Shown here one piece after another: positions 57,034 through 64,000 of a stretch of 64,000 nt of DNA. The position numbers were made by a program, and so were the translations under genes. Positions within the stretch are counted from its first letter, which is position 1. The number at the start of each line of letters is the position of its first letter. The stretch is taken from NCBI GenBank assembly GCA_016745315.1, contig CP066886.1, forward strand, positions 3,596,501 to 3,660,500, given 5' to 3'. Below the pieces are notes generated by a model, which was given only the letters and a program-made list of their open reading frames with translations, made no database searches and had not been told where the DNA came from. The DNA comes from Arthrospira sp. PCC 9108 (GTDB lineage Bacteria; Cyanobacteriota; Cyanobacteriia; Cyanobacteriales; Microcoleaceae).

Positions 57034-58929
57034 TTAAATCACATCCCCAGTTTCTTGGAGTGCGTGTAATCTTCGATAAATTCCCCGGTTATTGAGTAAC
57101 TCATCATGACTACCTATTTCGATAATTTTACCATTATCTAGTACCACAATTTTATCAGCTTCCCGAATGGTACTGAGGCGGTGAGCCACAATAATTGTAG
57201 TGCGAGTTCCCAGAATATTTTGCATAGCGATTTGAATGGAACGTTCTGATTCATAATCCAAGCTAGAAGTAGCTTCATCAAAAATCAAGATATCAGGATT
57301 GACTAGCAGTGCCCTAGCAATACCTAACCGCTGTTTTTGCCCCCCAGAGAGGCGCATTCCTCGTTCTCCCACGGTAGTATAATAACCCTTTTCTAGTTGA
57401 TTAATAAACTCATCTGCCCGAGCAATTTTACAGGCTTCGTTAACTTCATCTAGGGTAGCTTTGGGGTTGCCATAGGTGAGGTTATTTAACAAGGTTCCAT
57501 TGAAGATATCAACATCTTGATGAACTATAGCTAAACGTCGTCGATAGGCGGTAACATTCAAATCTTGGATATTTTTATCATCGATTAAAATGCGACCCTG
57601 ACTAGGTTCAAAGTAGCGAAATAATAGCTTAACCAAGGTAGACTTACCGGAACCAGAATGACCCACCAGCGCTACAGTTTGACAAGGTTCTATCAACAAG
57701 TTAATATCCTGCAAAACTGGTTTTTCTGGAAGATAGCCAAAGGTTAAATTTTCCAATTTAACTTGACCCTTAAATTGATAGGAGACCTGATTATCATCAG
57801 AGTTTAATTGGATGGCATCTTGTCCATCTTTTAACTGCATAAACTCATAAAAACGCACCATAGAAGAATAGCGCCGCGCAAAAACTTCCGCCAATAAACT
57901 AATGGGAGTTAGTTCGGAATAAGCCATACTAGCCAGGGTATAAGTAACCACAAAATACCCCAGAGACATTTGGCCGCCCAAGGTAGCAAACAAGGTAAAA
58001 CCTAAGACCATAAATAAACAAAATTGCACGGTGGTAGTTTGATAGGTAGCCAGTTTTACATAGTCTCGGTGAATGCGATGGATAACGACAGTTAACTCTC
58101 GGTTTAGGCGGGTGCTTTGTCGCTGGAGTTCCTGATTTTCGGTAGCAAAGGCTTTGACGGTTTTGATGTTAGTGATGATTTCTGAGTTGCGACTTTCGGT
58201 GTTTTCTTGATGGCTGTCTAGTCGGGTTTCTAATCTAATTATCTGTCGAAGTTTGATGAGGGTAAAGGACAGAATAAATACAAAAGAAACTAAGAAAAAT
58301 ATGGCTATTTGCCACTGAATGAAAAAAATCACTATAAAAATACCGATGACTCGCACGAGTTTCGGGATTAATTGACCTGCTATTTCGGGGTAAGTCCAGG
58401 TATGGTTAGTGATGCCTTTGGTGATGCGGTTCGCAATGCGACCGGGGTTATTTTCTTCGTAAAATTCCAGGGGTAAAGTTAAGATTTTTTGGATGGCATT
58501 ATGATGTTGATCTCGGCGTGCGGCTAGGGGAATTAACCAGTGAAACCATGAGCCTAGCCAAGGCTGAATGGGTGCTTTGATAACGGTGACCAAAAAAATG
58601 ATACCTAGTAATATGATTAAAGCTGTGGTCTGTTGGTCTGGAAGCCCGGTTGAGGAGGCGATCGCTGTAACTGTTAGCTGTATTAAGCCATCTGCGCCTT
58701 GACCAGATAGGACATTTAAAATCTGTCCGATCGCATAGGGGACTAGCAAATCAATGAGTTCAAAAATGCTAGAGGCACTGATACTAATAATTGCTAATAA
58801 ACGATAATCTCGATAGTATTGACAAATCTCGCGAAAAGTACCCATGACTGCTAAAATGGTGTTTTTAATGTCAGTGAAAATATCAAAGCTACCATTATAA
58901 TAGATTTCTGACAATTTGGCAGAGGTCAA
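57034..58929 (-). CDS. ABC exporter, fused permease and ATPase
   Basis: 631 residues: six membrane helices (about 40-340) fused to one nucleotide-binding domain, the half-transporter layout of MsbA/lipid or drug exporters. Walker A GHSGSGKSTLVKLLFRYF, signature RLSGGQKQRLGIARALL, Walker B DILIFDEATSSLD and the H-loop VAHRLSTIREAD are all intact. It presumably works as a homodimer. The substrate cannot be read from the sequence, and there is no adjacent partner. Confidence 0.93.
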   Translation of the reverse strand: MTSAKLSEIYYNGSFDIFTDIKNTILAVMGTFREICQYYRDYRLLAIISISASSIFELIDLLVPYAIGQILNVLSGQGADGLIQLTVTAIASSTGLPDQQTTALIILLGIIFLVTVIKAPIQPWLGSWFHWLIPLAARRDQHHNAIQKILTLPLEFYEENNPGRIANRITKGITNHTWTYPEIAGQLIPKLVRVIGIFIVIFFIQWQIAIFFLVSFVFILSFTLIKLRQIIRLETRLDSHQENTESRNSEIITNIKTVKAFATENQELQRQSTRLNRELTVVIHRIHRDYVKLATYQTTTVQFCLFMVLGFTLFATLGGQMSLGYFVVTYTLASMAYSELTPISLLAEVFARRYSSMVRFYEFMQLKDGQDAIQLNSDDNQVSYQFKGQVKLENLTFGYLPEKPVLQDINLLIEPCQTVALVGHSGSGKSTLVKLLFRYFEPSQGRILIDDKNIQDLNVTAYRRRLAIVHQDVDIFNGTLLNNLTYGNPKATLDEVNEACKIARADEFINQLEKGYYTTVGERGMRLSGGQKQRLGIARALLVNPDILIFDEATSSLDYESERSIQIAMQNILGTRTTIIVAHRLSTIREADKIVVLDNGKIIEIGSHDELLNNRGIYRRLHALQETGDVI

Positions 58930-59126
58930 ACTGGGATGACTAGCTGGCTGATACAGTCTGCCCTAGGTAGGCGATCGGCTGGGGGTATTGTCAAGGGCAA
59001 ATTATAGCTAACAAGCACTAGATATTGTATAATTATTGTTTGGGTAAAATCTAGGTAGGTGAAGAGGGAAGATCTCCAACCTGCTTAGTTGGACTCAAAC
59101 AAAACTTAGAGTAGGAGTAAGTGTAT

Positions 59127-59267
59127 ATGCCATCAGACCTAGATCGAGGAATTATGAAGTTTAAGGGAGCAGATAGCCCCACGGTTGTGATTGTTTCTTC
59201 ACTTCTCATTCTCGGTAGTATCGGCCTTCTAATTGGGTGGGCACTACAGACAGCCTACTCTTTTTAA
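59127..59267 (+). CDS. Small single-helix membrane protein (46 residues)
   Basis: MPSDLDRGIMKFKGADSPTV is followed by a membrane helix (VIVSSLLILGSIGLLIGWAL) and a short QTAYSF end. GTAGGAGTAAG eleven bases before the ATG is a good ribosome-binding site. A TATAAT lies at 59028-59033, and a strong hairpin follows the stop. The size and composition resemble small photosynthetic-membrane subunits, but I do not recognise it as a known psb, psa, pet or ndh product. Real gene on the combined evidence. Confidence 0.7.
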   Translation: MPSDLDRGIMKFKGADSPTVVIVSSLLILGSIGLLIGWALQTAYSF

Positions 59268-59288
59268 GGTATGGAAAACTGACAGGCT

Positions 59289-59323
59289 CTAGAGGGGGGA
59301 AGCATATAGCTGACCCCCTCTAG
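59289..59323 (+). terminator. Perfect 10-bp hairpin after the 46-residue gene
   Basis: CTAGAGGGGG (59289-59298) and CCCCCTCTAG (59314-59323) pair fully over a 15-base loop, 22 bases after the stop. No T-run follows, so it may protect the 3' end and not terminate by itself. Confidence 0.5.
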
Positions 59324-59398
59324 GTCAGCCTGGCGGCTTCCTGAGCAATTGACAAGTATTTACAAGTATTTAGTAGTGAGATGCTCTGTAGTTTTTGA

Positions 59399-59791
59399 TT
59401 AGGTTTCGGCGGGATTGCTAATTTGTTGCACTTCTGGAGTTGCCTTACTAATTGCCTGAAGTAAGAGATAATTTAGCACAGTCCGCACGGCAATAATAGC
59501 AGCTAACCGGGCAATATCATCCCAACGGCTAGAAATCATGGTTTTTAAAATAGTTGCCCCAATTAGAAAACTGAGGGCTAGGGAAAATGAATAACCCATG
59601 ACTAAACGGCCTCGTTGAAATGCGTCGGTAGCTTGAGCTTGAAATAAAGCATCTTTAATAAAAATGATTAAAGCACGGGTCACGCCAATGGCAATTACAA
59701 ATAATGCCAACAGTTGGCAAAATCCTGTTAAAATTCCATTTAAGGAAACTACAATGCCTGAAAGTTCAGTGGCTAGACCGTTTAAAATCAT
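59399..59791 (-). CDS. DUF1622-like membrane protein
   Basis: 130 residues with three or four hydrophobic helices (LCQLLALFVIAIGVTRALII is the strongest). The blocks FQRGRLVMGYSFSLALSFLI and ARLAAIIAVRTVLNYLLLQA match DUF1622 as I remember it, a small family of unknown function with possible transporter-accessory roles. Start ATG 59791. No operon partner: the nearest neighbour on this strand is the SDR, 200 bases away. Confidence 0.75.
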   Translation of the reverse strand: MILNGLATELSGIVVSLNGILTGFCQLLALFVIAIGVTRALIIFIKDALFQAQATDAFQRGRLVMGYSFSLALSFLIGATILKTMISSRWDDIARLAAIIAVRTVLNYLLLQAISKATPEVQQISNPAET

Positions 59792-59891
59792 GTTGATGAT
59801 TGCTCAAATGAGAATTAACAATAAATGATTCTAGCAAAGAAGATGCGGGCACTGTCAGAGATGTGTGATTGGTTAATTACCTGGTGGGATA

Positions 59892-59946
59892 GGGCGGGTT
59901 TAGTAATATGATTTGTGAAAAATCTAATTAACTGGGGAACCCGCCC
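59892..59946. repeat. Dispersed hairpin repeat copy
   Basis: GGGCGGGTT (59892-59900) and AACCCGCCC (59938-59946) form a 9-bp stem over a 37-base AT-rich loop, ending in CTAC. The same arms form the 23.1-23.6 kb array, and one arm (GTAGGGGCGGGTT) occurs alone at about 44850. It lies after the SDR stop. Confidence 0.6.
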
Positions 59947-59990
59947 CTACGAGATTATTAATTATCCATTGTCGATTGTGGAATGAGAGG

Positions 59991-60815
59991 TTAGCGGGAA
60001 GCAGCACCTACTCGCCGCCAAGCTGTGGGAGACTGGGGATAATTCCGAGAAAGGGGAGATGCCATTTTTAAGACTTTGTTCATTACCCAGGGGGCAATGC
60101 GACGACACCAAACGGCTAGGTGGCTTTGCCAACCTACAAGAATTTCTGGGGAGTCTTTCCGCACTCCGATAATTAAGACTTGGGCGACCTGTTGGGGGGT
60201 CATGGGAGTGACCCAGCGAAATAGTTGCAGGCGGCGGGTCATGTCTGTATCGGTGAGGGTGGGAAGTAAGGCCATAACTTGGATATTGTGTTGGGCTAAT
60301 TCGGACCTTAGTGCTTCGGTAAAGCCTAGGATGGCGAATTTAGTGGCTGAGTATGTAGACATGGTGGGAGCGGCGATTTTGCCCATGAGACTGGAGACAT
60401 TGACGATGGTTCCTTGGTTTCGGGTGGCCATACGTCGGGCGATCGCACGGGTGACTGTGTAAAGTCCCATCAGGTTGAGGGATAGTTCTTCTTGGACTTG
60501 GGGTAATTTGGATTTCAAGAAGGGGGTTTGATGGGCGACCCCAGCGCAGTTCACTAATAAATCAATGGGGCCGTGAGTTCGCCATGCTTGGGCTAGGGCA
60601 ATATTGACTTCTGTTGGCTGTGTGAGATCTAGGGCGAGGGTGATCACTTCTACTTCCATGTCGCTGAGTTCTGCTGCCAATTCTGCTAATTTTTGGCGAT
60701 CGCGGGCGACTAATAACAGACGACCCACGCCATTGCGGGCTAACTCTAGGGCGATCGCTCGTCCGATACCACGGGAAGCCCCTGTAATTAGGGCTGTAAT
60801 ACCTTGGATATTCAT
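59991..60815 (-). CDS. SDR-family short-chain dehydrogenase/reductase
   Basis: 274 residues from the ATG at 60815, chosen because AGGAG lies six bases upstream; the frame opens at 60842. Classical SDR: Rossmann motif TGASRGIGRAIALEL, LVNCAGVAHQTPF, catalytic NVSSLMGKIAAPTMSTYSAT with Tyr and Lys (YSATKFAIL), so NAD(P)H-dependent. The substrate is unknown. The C-terminal 60 residues are rich in Trp and basic residues (WQSHLAVWCRRIAPWVMNKV), suggesting membrane association. Confidence 0.9.
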   Translation of the reverse strand: MNIQGITALITGASRGIGRAIALELARNGVGRLLLVARDRQKLAELAAELSDMEVEVITLALDLTQPTEVNIALAQAWRTHGPIDLLVNCAGVAHQTPFLKSKLPQVQEELSLNLMGLYTVTRAIARRMATRNQGTIVNVSSLMGKIAAPTMSTYSATKFAILGFTEALRSELAQHNIQVMALLPTLTDTDMTRRLQLFRWVTPMTPQQVAQVLIIGVRKDSPEILVGWQSHLAVWCRRIAPWVMNKVLKMASPLSRNYPQSPTAWRRVGAASR

Positions 60816-60842
60816 AAAAATCTCCTGTCTGTGTGTGGTCAA

Positions 60843-61412
60843 TTACCGCCACGACACTAGGACTCCACTACAGTGGCGGCTAAATCAATTGATTGGACTA
60901 AATTCTGTTCAACCCAGGCGGACGCTAAAATTGTGAAGAACAACAAAATCCCTCTGGGTTAGCTCTCGTTTCTGGAGCGGAAAGTTTGCTGATTGATAGC
61001 TCATACTCAGTTTGCTGATGATGATATGAACGAATCGAGGCTTCAACTCAGTTGCTGACTGAGGATACATCACAGGTCACGGTAGCGTACAACATAGCTC
61101 ACAGTTCTCCTTTTTACTTTCTCTTTTTTACTTACTATTGTTCGCAGTGCACACTTTAGCAACAAAATCAAGTTTGTGCAACATTTTTTAATAAAAAACG
61201 CTTTAACATTTCTTTACAATCTGGCAAAACCTTGACTGTAGGGAGTTTTAGAGTAATTGTCAGCAGGCGATCGCCGATGGTAACAGAGGATCTGAGTAAT
61301 GGGAGTAAAAAGTAGCGATCGCCTTCAAACACTGACGGGATAAGTAACTAAGCCGCAATAATCCATAGAGTCAGGGGCGAGGTATTATGAGACCAAAGTG
61401 GCGCGCCAAAAC
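60843..61412. other. Gene-free stretch before the recombinase element
   Basis: No ORF with coding character, tRNA or strong repeat was seen across about 570 bases. It is mixed AT-rich sequence with several HIP1 octamers (GCGATCGC). It probably holds the promoter of the SDR gene and transcription flank. Confidence 0.4.
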
Positions 61413-61443
61413 AAAAAACCCACAACCGTTACAGGTTGCAGGT
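61413..61443 (-). terminator. Intrinsic terminator next to the left inverted repeat
   Basis: Read on the minus strand, ACCTGCAACC pairs with GGTTGTGGGT (eight Watson-Crick and two G-U pairs) over a 6-base loop, then TTTTTT. It follows the tRNA 3'-end-like sequence of the left repeat by about 20 bases. That is where the terminator of a former minus-strand tRNA gene would lie. No other minus-strand gene ends here. Confidence 0.6.
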
Positions 61444-61554
61444 TTCCAGATAATGGGGGCGGTGGGACTTGAAGCCAAATTACAGCCTATAACCCCTATT
61501 CTACCGTTACTCTAGTGCACTCAAAAGCGATCGCATTATTAGGAGAGAGTGCAA
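61441..61554 (-). repeat. Left 114-bp terminal inverted repeat
   Basis: Identical over 114 bases to the complement of 63018-63131. The inner end carries the recombinase ribosome-binding site (AGGAGAG, 61541-61547), so the repeat runs right up to the start codon. The outer end carries the tRNA-like core and six further matched bases, GGTTTC, overlapping the terminator. Confidence 0.95.
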
Positions 61555-61556
61555 TT

Positions 61557-62960
61557 ATGAGTGCAAGTACAAACAGTACACACAGCGGCATATATCAAGG
61601 TTTTCAGGATATCCTTGAGTTTTTTAATCTATCCCGCAAACAATGTCCCAAGGGTGTCAGGATTAAACGTAACCGGGGGACAATCCAACTAGATATCACC
61701 ACTGACCCAGAAACCGGGGGACGTAAACAGCGAGGCTGTAATTGTAAGTTTACCTCAGAGGGTATCCGCAAGGCTGTAGAGAAGGCTTGGTTAGTTCATA
61801 AATCCCTTGACGGACAATTTAAGTCGGTGTCTGAATGACTGGACTGGTACAAGGCTACTATCCTTGATGAGTCCAAAGTTCTCATGGAAAACGACTTAAT
61901 CACTTATAGTCAAGTATTCAAAGACATGGAAAATGATTACTTTAATGGGGTACATCGTAACACTACACGGAAGCGCTCTCGCGATATATCAAGTGACCAA
62001 AATTCATTTAAACGCTGTTTCCTTGATATATTCGATAAAGTCAAGGACTGGGATAGTTACGTCACCTGGGAGGGTATAAAAGAAGCGTTATATAGCCCGT
62101 TACAAGATGGCAGTAGTCCGGTAGGTCACAAAGACTTCAAAAATCGTTACTATCGATTAAGACAAGTAGCAGAACGTGCTGGCTGCAAAAAAGCATTGGA
62201 GAAACTGGAAAAGATTGACCCAACCCAAACAGTATTTGCTGAATCCCAAAGTATAGACTTGGATACCTTGTTAAGTTTACTAGACAAAGAACGCAACACT
62301 GATTATCGTTCTGTCACAGACAATAATGCGCGTGATGGTTGGTGCTGGGTTAGTGCGATGTGTACCCTATACGGGTTGAGACCGTCAGAAGTTGCGGCAG
62401 GTCAAAACTTAACCAAAGCCATTACGGTTGACGGTATCACTTTCCCGGCTGTATCTGACCCTAACAACCTTGAGTTAGTGCTGGTTATTGGTGAGTTTAC
62501 TTACTTTGGTGGTAGCACCAAGACAGGCTGGCGGTTAGCTATCCCAATGTCAAAAGACAAGACTCTGATTAACCGCTTAGGGATTCATAACGTTTGTCTA
62601 CCTATCACAGAATCCAAAGACCCTAGCAAGTTTAACGATAATCACCGTAAATGGTTATCACGACATAATTGGGGACTAACTCAAGCCTATGCCTTTCGAC
62701 ATCTTGGAAACCAACTAGGGGAGATGAACGGGATACCACAGGAAATCAGGGCGCGTTCGTTTGGTCACTCGGTAACGGTTAATGACAGCAAGTACAAAAA
62801 ACGTCGCAACCTTGCCACAGAGTTAGGTATCCTGACAAGACATCAAAGGCAACCATTGCCACTAGATATGGCAAAACAAACACTACTCAATCATGGTATT
62901 AACCCAGAATCACCAGAGATGAAAGCAGGACTTAGATTAATCTATCAGTTAGACGATTAA
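61557..62960 (+). pseudogene. Tyrosine recombinase/integrase interrupted by one in-frame TGA
   Basis: 467 codons with a single TGA at 61836-61838 that splits it into a 93-residue and a 358-residue ORF in the same frame. The sequence across the TGA stays coding-like (SVSE-stop-LDWYKATILDESK), so the original codon was probably TGG. The N-terminal part (RIKRNRGTIQLDITTDP) resembles an arm-type DNA-binding domain. The catalytic part, numbered from the Met at 61884, has Arg166 (YGLRPSEV), Lys213 (STKTG), Arg272 (AYAFRHLG, with Tyr for the usual His three before), His295 (SFGHS) and Tyr304 (SKYKK). The pentad is otherwise complete. Readthrough or a separate second start are both possible. Confidence 0.8.
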
Positions 62961-63017
62961 CCCCCAATAAACCCACAACACAATACCCTCTAGGCTAAAT
63001 ACCTAGGGGGTTTCATT

Positions 63018-63131
63018 TTGCACTCTCTCCTAATAATGCGATCGCTTTTGAGTGCACTAGAGTAACGGTAGAATAGGGGTTATAGGCTGTAATTTGGCTT
63101 CAAGTCCCACCGCCCCCATTATCTGGAAACC
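63018..63131 (+). repeat. Right 114-bp terminal inverted repeat
   Basis: Complement-identical to 61441-61554. It starts 58 bases after the recombinase stop. Beyond its outer end the flanking sequence differs from the left flank, so 114 bases is the true repeat length. The right copy has no terminator-like hairpin next to it. Confidence 0.95.
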
Positions 63132-63310
63132 CTTATCCGCATTACGATAGCGGGAATTCACTTAACCCGATAGTCGTATCGTCACACTCAATATGCACTC
63201 CATTCAGTCTTAGCACACGGGACAATTAGCGCATATCCCTCAGCAACAAAACTTAATTATTGACGGGTTAATCAATAAGCACAACTTAATCAATCTGTCA
63301 AATATCCATT

Positions 63311-63449
63311 CCTCCCCCCCAACCAAACACCGATAGGGTAGTTCCCTTGTGATAGCAGTCAATGGCAAGCCTATCGGTTCGTTCCTCACCATTGACTGCT
63401 ATCACATCGGTCGCACCCCCAAGAGTGTTTGTTCCGGTTGGGGGGGAGG
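63311..63449. repeat. Long nested palindrome
   Basis: Outer arms CCTCCCCCCCAACC (63311-63324) and GGTTGGGGGGGAGG (63436-63449); middle arms AAACAC (63325-63330) and GTGTTT (63425-63430); inner arms GTGATAGCAGTCAATGG (63349-63365) and CCATTGACTGCTATCAC (63389-63405). All are perfect. ACCGATAGG (63329-63337) can alternatively pair with CCTATCGGT (63370-63378). An ORF across it has no coding character. The surrounding 63132-63310 stretch shows nothing recognisable. Confidence 0.85.
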
Positions 63450-63625
63450 GTATGGCTCAAATTTCAAAACCCATAGGGGTAGTCAGGTTATTGGTGAAAT
63501 ATTGAGGAACCTACTCGCTACCAACAAAATGCGATCGCATAATCACGACTAACCTGGCTATGACATACTGAAGCGATACCCCCAAACAACTTTTCAACTG
63601 GTGACTTGTTTCGTCAGCTCTCGCT

Positions 63626-63685
63626 GATACCTACATAATCCTAGGGAATTGCTTTACCAGCGACACCCGATACCTACATAATCCT
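63626..63685. repeat. Direct repeat of 17 bp
   Basis: GATACCTACATAATCCT occurs at 63626-63642 and 63669-63685, 43 bases apart, each preceded by a CAGC-type stretch. No gene crosses it. Possibly a protein-binding iteron. Confidence 0.6.
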
Positions 63686-63786
63686 CAGCAAGTCTCCAAT
63701 TTATAGGGGTAATCATCATGTTCAGAACTCAGTACCCCTAATAGACGGGTTAAGGTTTTGGCTTAGGGTGTTTATTGTAGGTAAAC

Positions 63787-63863
63787 TAGGGGTGAGCATT
63801 CATATAAATGATTTACAGTCTGTAAACAACAGACTGTAAACAGATAATATGAATGAACCCCTA
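63787..63863. repeat. Three-tiered palindrome
   Basis: From outside in: TAGGGGT (63787-63793) with ACCCCTA (63857-63863); CATTCATAT (63797-63805) with ATATGAATG (63847-63855); TTTACAGTCTG (63812-63822) with CAGACTGTAAA (63830-63840), over a 7-base loop. All three tiers are perfect and symmetric to within a few bases. Could be a structured RNA, an operator or an origin element. Confidence 0.85.
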
Positions 63864-63921
63864 CAGTTAGAAACCATAGGGGGCCATTTAAGTTATTGGG
63901 GTAGCTGTTAGGTGTTAGGGT

Positions 63922-64000
63922 TTAGGGTTTTCTCCAACCATCATCATCAATATCATCTCTGTTGATTGGAAGATGGGGTGATTGCTTTTTATCTTCTGAC
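63922..64000 (-). CDS. C-terminus of an unknown protein, cut by the right edge
   Basis: On the minus strand an open frame enters at the right edge and ends at a TAA (63922-63924): the last residues are SPHLPINRDDIDDDGWRKP. The acidic-then-basic tail looks like a genuine protein end. Only 25 residues are visible, so neither the family nor the coding status is certain. Confidence 0.4.
   Translation of the reverse strand, partial: SEDKKQSPHLPINRDDIDDDGWRKP

Larger units (their letters stand above)
61441..63131. mobile_element. Tyrosine-recombinase element between 114-bp inverted repeats
   Basis: A 1.7-kb unit holding one recombinase gene is bounded by identical 114-bp sequences in inverted orientation (61441-61554 and 63018-63131). 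Each contains TTCAAGTCCCACCGCCCCCA, which reads like the T-loop-to-end part of a tRNA gene, a usual attachment-site core for such integrases. The matching 5' half of a tRNA is absent at both ends. Inverted att sites would let the enzyme invert the segment, not excise it. The sequence shows the architecture; mobility is inferred. Confidence 0.7.

Noticed and set aside
61441..61554. Complete tRNA gene in the inverted repeats
   Set aside because: The 3' T-loop-to-acceptor part is convincing, but no matching 5' acceptor, D arm or paired T-stem precedes it.
63349..63552. 67-codon ORF in the right-end palindrome
   Set aside because: It starts within a palindrome arm and encodes no recognisable pattern; palindrome structure explains the openness.

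Overview
The window is chromosomal DNA of a filamentous, non-heterocystous cyanobacterium. Phycobilisome (cpcG), photosystem II (psbH, psbN) and chlorophyll-synthesis (chlD) genes sit beside many copies of the HIP1 octamer GCGATCGC. Protein style, long intergenic hairpin arrays and IS605-type elements suggest an Arthrospira/Limnospira-like Oscillatoriales genome. That genus call is an inference, because no search was possible.

Layout. 1-6.4 kb: start of an unknown minus-strand gene and a very large TamB-like envelope gene, broken by two frameshifts. 6.5-17.3 kb: pentapeptide protein, cutA, a frameshifted Uma2 gene, cpcG, a MATE pump, uvrB, an HDAC-family hydrolase and gyrA. 17.6-18.3 kb: a gene-free array of about 20 tandem hairpins. 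18.4-23.1 kb: secreted alpha/beta hydrolase, panB-ubiX, a LapA-like membrane protein and aroK. 23.1-23.6 kb: a second tandem array. 24-30.4 kb: recQ, a pentapeptide/tandem-BMC pair, an LprI-like protein, a CapA lipoprotein and a DUF3146-like protein. 30.4-31.6 kb: a solo TnpB. 31.8-35.4 kb: pth, tatA, divergent psbH/psbN, aroC and an MBL hydrolase.

35.4-44.8 kb is a signalling and nutrient block: an ethylene-receptor-like hybrid histidine kinase, a creatininase-family enzyme, a candidate Pho box, a 53-residue ORF, an OmpR-type regulator, PhoX phosphatase and an SLH porin. Two arrays of 8-bp sites at 11-bp spacing lie in this block and suggest phosphate control. 45-49 kb: a kinase-WD40 protein and an IS200/IS605 element whose tnpB is broken. 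49-60.8 kb: cax, ligA, an HD protein, chlD, a c-di-AMP (ydaO-type) riboswitch ahead of a small membrane protein, a pentapeptide protein, an ABC exporter, a 46-residue membrane protein, a DUF1622-like protein and an SDR.

61.4-64 kb is accessory DNA. A tyrosine recombinase interrupted by one in-frame TGA lies between perfect 114-bp inverted repeats. Each repeat carries a tRNA 3'-end-like core. Beyond it are two long nested palindromes and almost no coding sequence.

Quality note: five reading-frame breaks in otherwise well-preserved genes (tamB twice, Uma2, the LapA-like gene, ligA) are each repaired by adding one base to a short homopolymer. Because ligA is essential, sequencing undercalls are likelier than real decay. 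The broken tnpB and the TGA in the recombinase are of a different kind.
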